A DNA stretch of 64,000 nucleotides from the NCBI GenBank assembly GCA_035944555.1, contig DASZAY010000012.1:80886-144885 (forward strand), written 5' to 3'. Below are positions 60,357 to 64,000 of this stretch, piece after piece. The notes under the pieces are model-generated. The model was not told the DNA's origin and searched no databases. It worked only from the letters and a program-made list of their open reading frames with translations. The position numbers and the translations under genes were made by a program. Position 1 is the stretch's first letter, and the number at the start of each line of letters is the position of its first letter. Source of the stretch: CADCWK01 sp035944555 (GTDB lineage Bacteria; Chloroflexota; Chloroflexia; Thermomicrobiales; UBA6265).

Positions 60357-61862
60357 TCAGGCCATGTGGACCGGCTGCGACCCCTCGACCGGCGGCTGGG
60401 GACGCCCGGAGCGGAGGATCAGGGCGGTGAGAATGGCCCCGACCAGGAACAGGCCGGCCGACCACCAGTAGGCCGCGGAGTAGCTCTCGATCGACGCCTG
60501 GGCGATGGCCTCGGGGGTCGCCGCCCGGGTCGCGAGGTAGTCGGTGGCGGCCGTCGCGGCGATGGTGCTGAGCAGGGCCGTTCCGATCGAGCCACCGACC
60601 TGCTGGACAGTGTTCAGGAAGGCCGAACCAGCTCCGGCGTCGTCCGGGTCGACTCCGAGCGTGCCGACGCTCGTCGCCGTCGCGAAGATCAGGCCCATAC
60701 CAACGCCCATCACCAGCAGCGCCGGGAGGATGTCGACGGCGTAGGTACTACCCAGGTCCATCCGCGTCAGGTAGAGCAGCCCGAGGGCAGCCATCACCAT
60801 GCCAGCCGGGATGAGCGGCCGGGCACCGACCCGGTAGACGAGGACGATCGAGGCCAGCGTGGCCGAGGTCATGATCGCGCCGACCATCGGCAGGAACGCG
60901 AGACCCGTCCGGATCGGCGAGTAGCCGAGGCTCATCTGGAGGTAGTAGGTCAGGAACAGGAAGACACCGAACATGCCCGCGCCGGAGACCAGCAGGGCCA
61001 GCATGGAGCCGCCGCGGTTGCGATCCAGGATGATTCGCAGCGGGAGCAGCGGGGTCGTCGCCCGCGTCTGCCACCAGGCGAAGGCTGCGACGAGGATCGT
61101 GCCGAGCGCCAGCGAGACGATGGTGATCGGGCTGGTCCATTCGCGGGTTTCGGCCGACGAAAAGCCGTAGACGATGCCGAACAGACCGAGGGTGACGAGC
61201 GCGGTGCCGACGAGGTCGAGCGGAATCCGGTGGCTGGGTCGGATGTTCCGCATCGTCAGCGAGATGCCGACGATGGCGGCGGTCGCGAAGATGACGTTGA
61301 CGTAGAGCGTCCAGCGCCAGTCGAGGTACTCGGTCAGGATGCCGCCCAGCAGCAGGCCGACACCCGCGCCGGCGCCGGAGATCGCACCGAAGACCGCGAA
61401 GGCACGGCCGCGTTCCTGTGGGTCGGTGAAGGTCGTGGTGACGATCGAGAGCGCGGCCGGGGCGAGCAGGGCGCCGAACAGACCCTGGAGCGCGCGGGCG
61501 AAGACGAGGGTCTCGAAGTTGGGGGCGGCGCCACCGATGACTGACGCGCCGGCGAACCCGGCGAGACCAATGAGGAAGATGTTTTTCCGACCGAACATGT
61601 CGCCGAGCCGTCCACCGAGCAGCAGCAGCGAGCCGAAGGCCAGCGCGTAGGCGGTGATGATCCACTGGCGCTGATCGTTGGAGAAGCCCAGTGCGGCCTG
61701 AGCCGACGGGAGCGCGATGTTCACGATGGTGGCGTCGAGGACGACCATCAGCTGGGAGATACTCACCAGGGCCAGGATCAGCCAGCGACTCGAGGGCGAC
61801 GCCTCGACCGCTGGCGGATCCAGCGCTATGGCTGCGGCAGGCAGCGCCGTGGTATTTGACAT
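60357..61862 (-). CDS. DHA2-type (14-helix) MFS multidrug exporter
   Basis: 501 residues from ATG 61862, with GGAGG 7 bases upstream. About 14 helices. Helix 1 carries the DHA2 motif D1 (LMVVLDATIVNIALPSAQ), the loop between helices 2 and 3 is GGRLGDMFGRKNIF (motif A), and the helix-5 motif C is AISGAGAGVGLLLGGILTEY. This matches EmrB/QacA/LfrA-like proton-driven drug exporters. TetR follows, and two matching palindromes lie upstream, so expression is probably induced by a substrate of the pump. Confidence 0.95.
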   Translation of the reverse strand: MSNTTALPAAAIALDPPAVEASPSSRWLILALVSISQLMVVLDATIVNIALPSAQAALGFSNDQRQWIITAYALAFGSLLLLGGRLGDMFGRKNIFLIGLAGFAGASVIGGAAPNFETLVFARALQGLFGALLAPAALSIVTTTFTDPQERGRAFAVFGAISGAGAGVGLLLGGILTEYLDWRWTLYVNVIFATAAIVGISLTMRNIRPSHRIPLDLVGTALVTLGLFGIVYGFSSAETREWTSPITIVSLALGTILVAAFAWWQTRATTPLLPLRIILDRNRGGSMLALLVSGAGMFGVFLFLTYYLQMSLGYSPIRTGLAFLPMVGAIMTSATLASIVLVYRVGARPLIPAGMVMAALGLLYLTRMDLGSTYAVDILPALLVMGVGMGLIFATATSVGTLGVDPDDAGAGSAFLNTVQQVGGSIGTALLSTIAATAATDYLATRAATPEAIAQASIESYSAAYWWSAGLFLVGAILTALILRSGRPQPPVEGSQPVHMA

Positions 61863-61976
61863 CGTTCTTCCTCCGGGTGCCGCGCATGGGTCGGCCGTGG
61901 TGGCGGGCGTGACGGGACGCTGGCCCGGGACGCAGGGCCATCGGACGATGCTTTGGCTCGAACCACTCATCACGCA

Positions 61977-62005
61977 TTGACAAAACGAAACAGTATCGTT
62001 TCGAT
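61977..62005 (+). promoter_or_regulatory. Candidate promoter for the ITPase-like gene
   Basis: TTGACA (61977-61982) with a 17-base spacer and a poor -10 TTCGAT (62000-62005). The first TetR-type palindrome overlaps it, so the regulator may also affect this direction. Confidence 0.35.
61986..62003. promoter_or_regulatory. TetR-type operator site 1
   Basis: Palindrome CGAAAC-AGTATC-GTTTCG, 124 bases upstream of the exporter start. Shares the CGAAAC-N6-GTTTCG core with site 2. Confidence 0.65.
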
Positions 62006-62025
62006 GAACAGGCTATCACCCGCTG

Positions 62026-62049
62026 TATCGAAACGCAAGTGTTTCGATA
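62026..62049. promoter_or_regulatory. TetR-type operator site 2
   Basis: Longer palindrome TATCGAAAC-GCAAGT-GTTTCGATA (9-base arms, 6-base centre). Its centre is 43 bases from that of site 1, about four helical turns, which would allow two dimers on the same DNA face. Confidence 0.7.
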
Positions 62050-62089
62050 GGACGAAACCGGCAGGCGATTGAGAAGGGGCCAAGGCGTC

Positions 62090-62734
62090 ATGACAGGTCC
62101 GGGACACCGTGTGATCGCCGCGACGCGGAACCGGGAGAAGCTCCGGCTCATGGGCTCGCTGCTGCCGCCCGGATACGTGCTGGAATCGCTGCCTGCCGGG
62201 ATTGACGTCGATGAGCCTTATCCGGTTCAGGGAGCGGACGGTGAGGCGCTCACCCGGATCGCCGTGGCCAAGGCCGTCGCGGCGTCGCGCCTTGCCGGTG
62301 GAGAGATGTCCATCGCGACCGACGGAGGCCTGCTGTTCCCCGGTCTGGCCGGCTGGGAACCGGCCCTGACGCGCCGCTTCGCGGGTGCAGATGCCTCGAA
62401 TACCGATCGGGCTGTCGCGCTACTGGAACGGGCTTCCGGGCTGGAGGGGAACGAGCGTCGCGTCGCATGGCGGGAAGCTGTCGCGGTGGCCGAACGCGGG
62501 CGTGTGGTGCTGTCCGTCACGGCGGAGTCCGAACCCGGCTGGCTTGCGACCACCCTGCCCGGGGAGGACATCGCCGGCGACGGGTTCTGGGTGCCGTGCC
62601 TCTGGCTCGATGCGCCGGGAGGGCTCATCCACCCTGGAGGTGGACAGGGACACTGGGCTCGCCTCGCGGCGATCGTCCAGCCCTTTGTCCACGGCCTGCT
62701 GTGCGGCGAGGGGCGTGACGCTAGGGGAGCCTGA
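62090..62734 (+). CDS. Divergent Ham1/RdgB-like (ITPase) nucleotide pyrophosphatase
   Basis: 214 residues from ATG 62090. The N-terminus VIAATRNREKLRLMGSLL matches the substrate-binding TxNxxK motif of the non-canonical purine NTP pyrophosphatase family, and the following ALTRIAVAKAVAASRLAG and ATDGGLLFPGL match the Ham1 pattern with the catalytic Asp. The C-terminal half is less typical: it lacks the usual FGYDP motif and has GEDIAGDGFWVPCLWLD in its place. It is therefore a divergent member, with house-cleaning activity likely but uncertain. Its end overlaps the convergent mutY by 14 bases. Confidence 0.65.
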   Translation: MTGPGHRVIAATRNREKLRLMGSLLPPGYVLESLPAGIDVDEPYPVQGADGEALTRIAVAKAVAASRLAGGEMSIATDGGLLFPGLAGWEPALTRRFAGADASNTDRAVALLERASGLEGNERRVAWREAVAVAERGRVVLSVTAESEPGWLATTLPGEDIAGDGFWVPCLWLDAPGGLIHPGGGQGHWARLAAIVQPFVHGLLCGEGRDARGA

Positions 62735-63752
62735 CGCGTACTGATGCCGTCTCCGGAACATCGCCGGATCGGTCGTCACCATTGCCGGACGCCGTATAGG
62801 TGGACGAAGCTTCGGCGACGGACCGCTCGATGACGGCCAGCCCGTCACGCGCCAGCCCGCCGACGACCGTCTCGATCCACGGGAGGTCGTCGGGCCCGAA
62901 GCCAGGCCGGACCGCCGCGCCGATCTCGGCGAGGGCCAGTCCGGTCGCCGGCGCCGCCCGGAGCAGGTCGATCACCCGTCCCCGGTAGAATCGGTTGGAC
63001 CCCTCGAACGGCGCCTCCGCCTTCTTACGGGTGCCTCGCGGGACACTCGCCAGTGCGCCGAGGATTGCCGGGTACGAGGCACAGTGCGCCTGGAGCGGAC
63101 AGATCAGGCAGGCGGGTTTCCGGGCGGTGCATTGCAGGGCGCCGAACTCGATCAGTGCCTGGTTCCACTCCCAGCCCCGTCCCTCGGGCACCATCTGCCG
63201 CGCCACCGGGATGACCTCACGGTCGTGCCGCAGCTGGTCCGGGACATCGGGCCCGAACGCCACCCGGTGCAGGACACGGCGCATGTTGGTGTCGATGAAT
63301 GCGACGTCGCGCTCGAAGGCGAAGGCGGCGATCGCGCCGGAGGTGTACGGCCCGATGCCCGGCAGGGTCAGCAACTCGTCGACCGTATCGGGGAAGACAC
63401 TGCCCCGCTCCTCGACGACGAACCGGGCCGTGCGCTGGAGGTTGACGGCCCGCCGGTTGTAGCCGAGGCCGGCCCAGGCGGTGATCACGTCAGCGGTCGG
63501 GGCGTAGGCCAGCGCCGTCACGTCCGGGAACTGCTCCAGCCAGCGCTCGAAGTAGGGGATGACACGATCGACCTGCGTCTGCTGGAGCATGACCTCGGAG
63601 ACGAGGATCCGGTACGGGTCACGAGTCCTGCGCCAGGGAAGGTCGCGGGCGTTGGTCGCGAACCATCCGAGGAGCCCTGCCTGGACGGCTTCGGCGCGTT
63701 CATCGGAGAGCGGGGAGGCGAACTCGACGGGAACAGGTGTTCGTTTGGGCAT
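62721..63752 (-). CDS. mutY: A/G-specific adenine glycosylase, short form
   Basis: 343 residues. Removes adenine mispaired with 8-oxoguanine. HhH-GPD domain: catalytic Glu53 in SEVMLQQTQVDRV, the hairpin LLTLPGIGPYTSGAIAAFAF with catalytic Asp in FIDTNMRRVL, and the [4Fe-4S] cluster Cys pattern C-x6-C-x2-C-x5-C in QCTARKPACLICPLQAHC. After the cluster about 110 residues remain. They do not look like the NUDIX-fold 8-oxoG recognition domain of E. coli MutY, so this is a shortened form, as also found in some other bacteria. Related Nth has a different residue pattern. Convergent with the ITPase-like gene. Confidence 0.9.
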   Translation of the reverse strand: MPKRTPVPVEFASPLSDERAEAVQAGLLGWFATNARDLPWRRTRDPYRILVSEVMLQQTQVDRVIPYFERWLEQFPDVTALAYAPTADVITAWAGLGYNRRAVNLQRTARFVVEERGSVFPDTVDELLTLPGIGPYTSGAIAAFAFERDVAFIDTNMRRVLHRVAFGPDVPDQLRHDREVIPVARQMVPEGRGWEWNQALIEFGALQCTARKPACLICPLQAHCASYPAILGALASVPRGTRKKAEAPFEGSNRFYRGRVIDLLRAAPATGLALAEIGAAVRPGFGPDDLPWIETVVGGLARDGLAVIERSVAEASSTYTASGNGDDRSGDVPETASVRVRLP

Positions 63753-63791
63753 GGCGGCAAGTATAGGTCCGGGTCCGTCGGGTGGGTATGG

Positions 63792-63828
63792 AGCGACCGA
63801 CTCCGGAACTGTCCCGGAGGCGGTCGCT
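63792..63828 (-). terminator. Stem-loop between the truncated gene and mutY
   Basis: 63792-63806 pairs with 63814-63828 over 15 positions with one mismatch and a 7-base loop. It lies 24 bases after the stop of the truncated minus-strand gene and before mutY. Confidence 0.65.
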
Positions 63829-63851
63829 TCTTCACAGGTCAGTTGCCCGGT

Positions 63852-64000
63852 TCAGTCCTCGAGCGAGAACCAGACGGGATCGCTGTTGTACCCAGCGGTC
63901 AGATACATCACCAGCGAGTCAGCGTCCTCGCTTGCAATCGCCCAACACATGTTGAACTCGGCCGTCCCGCCCTCGAACAACTCGTTGACGGTGAAGAGAG
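63852..64000 (-). CDS. C-terminal end of an unidentified protein (5' part outside window)
   Basis: The last 48 codons of a minus-strand frame, open to the window edge, with stop at 63852-63854. The readable end is FTVNELFEGGTAEFNMCWAI, then DADSLVMYLTAGYNSDPVWF and SLED. It could be the outer domain of a secreted or lipid-anchored protein, but too little is visible for a family call. Confidence 0.55.
   Translation of the reverse strand, partial: LFTVNELFEGGTAEFNMCWAIASEDADSLVMYLTAGYNSDPVWFSLED

Noticed and set aside
1..64000. tRNA or rRNA genes
   Set aside because: I looked for T-loop (GGTTCGAATCC-like) and cloverleaf patterns and for conserved rRNA segments and saw none; a covariance-model scan would be decisive.

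Overview
The window is 64 kb of GC-rich, gene-dense bacterial chromosome. Several traits point to a Chloroflexota member of the Thermomicrobia/Sphaerobacter type: C5-pathway haem genes, a bacterial-type PEP carboxylase, many secreted proteins carrying Ala-Thr-Pro linkers (ATPG, ATPV, GTP units), frequent GTG/TTG starts, and twin-arginine signals on ABC binding proteins. This placement is inferred from gene content and style; no rRNA, tRNA or other phylogenetic marker was found to prove it. No CRISPR array, prophage or insertion sequence was recognised.

Layout. 1-3.1 kb: a truncated membrane protein, then a flippase-like membrane protein and a polyprenyl-phosphate-type glycosyltransferase. 3.2-9.1 kb (minus): hemL, hemA (apparently with a CTG start) and ppc. 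9.4-14.2 kb: small membrane proteins, a Thr/Pro-rich anchored protein and an orphan BcsB-like protein. 14.3-18.2 kb (minus): a complete osmoprotectant ABC importer (permease, binding protein, CBS-containing ATPase, second permease). 18.5-26.1 kb (plus): a MacB/FtsX-type exporter pair, a secreted alpha/beta hydrolase and pyruvate kinase. 26.1-36.2 kb (minus): a DUF305-like protein, then a candidate catabolic operon (sugar-type ABC importer, SDR dehydrogenase, methyltransferase, SelA-like PLP enzyme) downstream of glpD. 36.4-41.4 kb (plus): MFS transporter, a broken RTX-repeat protein, SPW-repeat protein, GH4 glycosidase, Uma2 protein. 41.4-47.2 kb (minus): YfhO-like protein, a frameshifted deoxyribosyltransferase, glpK, tpiA. 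47.4-49.5 kb (plus): small ORF, rpsP, khpA, rimM. 49.6-54.1 kb (minus): a decayed DUF1345 gene, a nucleosidase, a DUF1634/TSUP pair and an M28 peptidase. 54.3-59.5 kb (plus): a cobalamin riboswitch followed by a four-gene uptake locus. 59.5-62.7 kb: TetR and DHA2 drug exporter with palindromic operators, then an ITPase-like gene. 62.7-64 kb: mutY and a truncated gene.

The most interesting unit is the cobalamin-riboswitch locus. Its first gene encodes a secreted prenyltransferase-repeat (alpha/alpha-barrel) protein and its second a membrane-anchored DUF4430 protein. These are the two domain types that make up vertebrate intrinsic factor and transcobalamin, here split between two genes. An ECF-type transporter (EcfT plus a fused double EcfA) follows, with translational overlaps. 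No S-component gene is nearby. The locus is best read as a candidate two-part extracellular corrinoid-capture system feeding an ECF transporter.

Three loci (44.1-44.65, 37.8-38.4 and 49.6-50.3 kb) contain genes interrupted by frameshifts. At least the last looks truly degraded. The other two could be sequencing indels.
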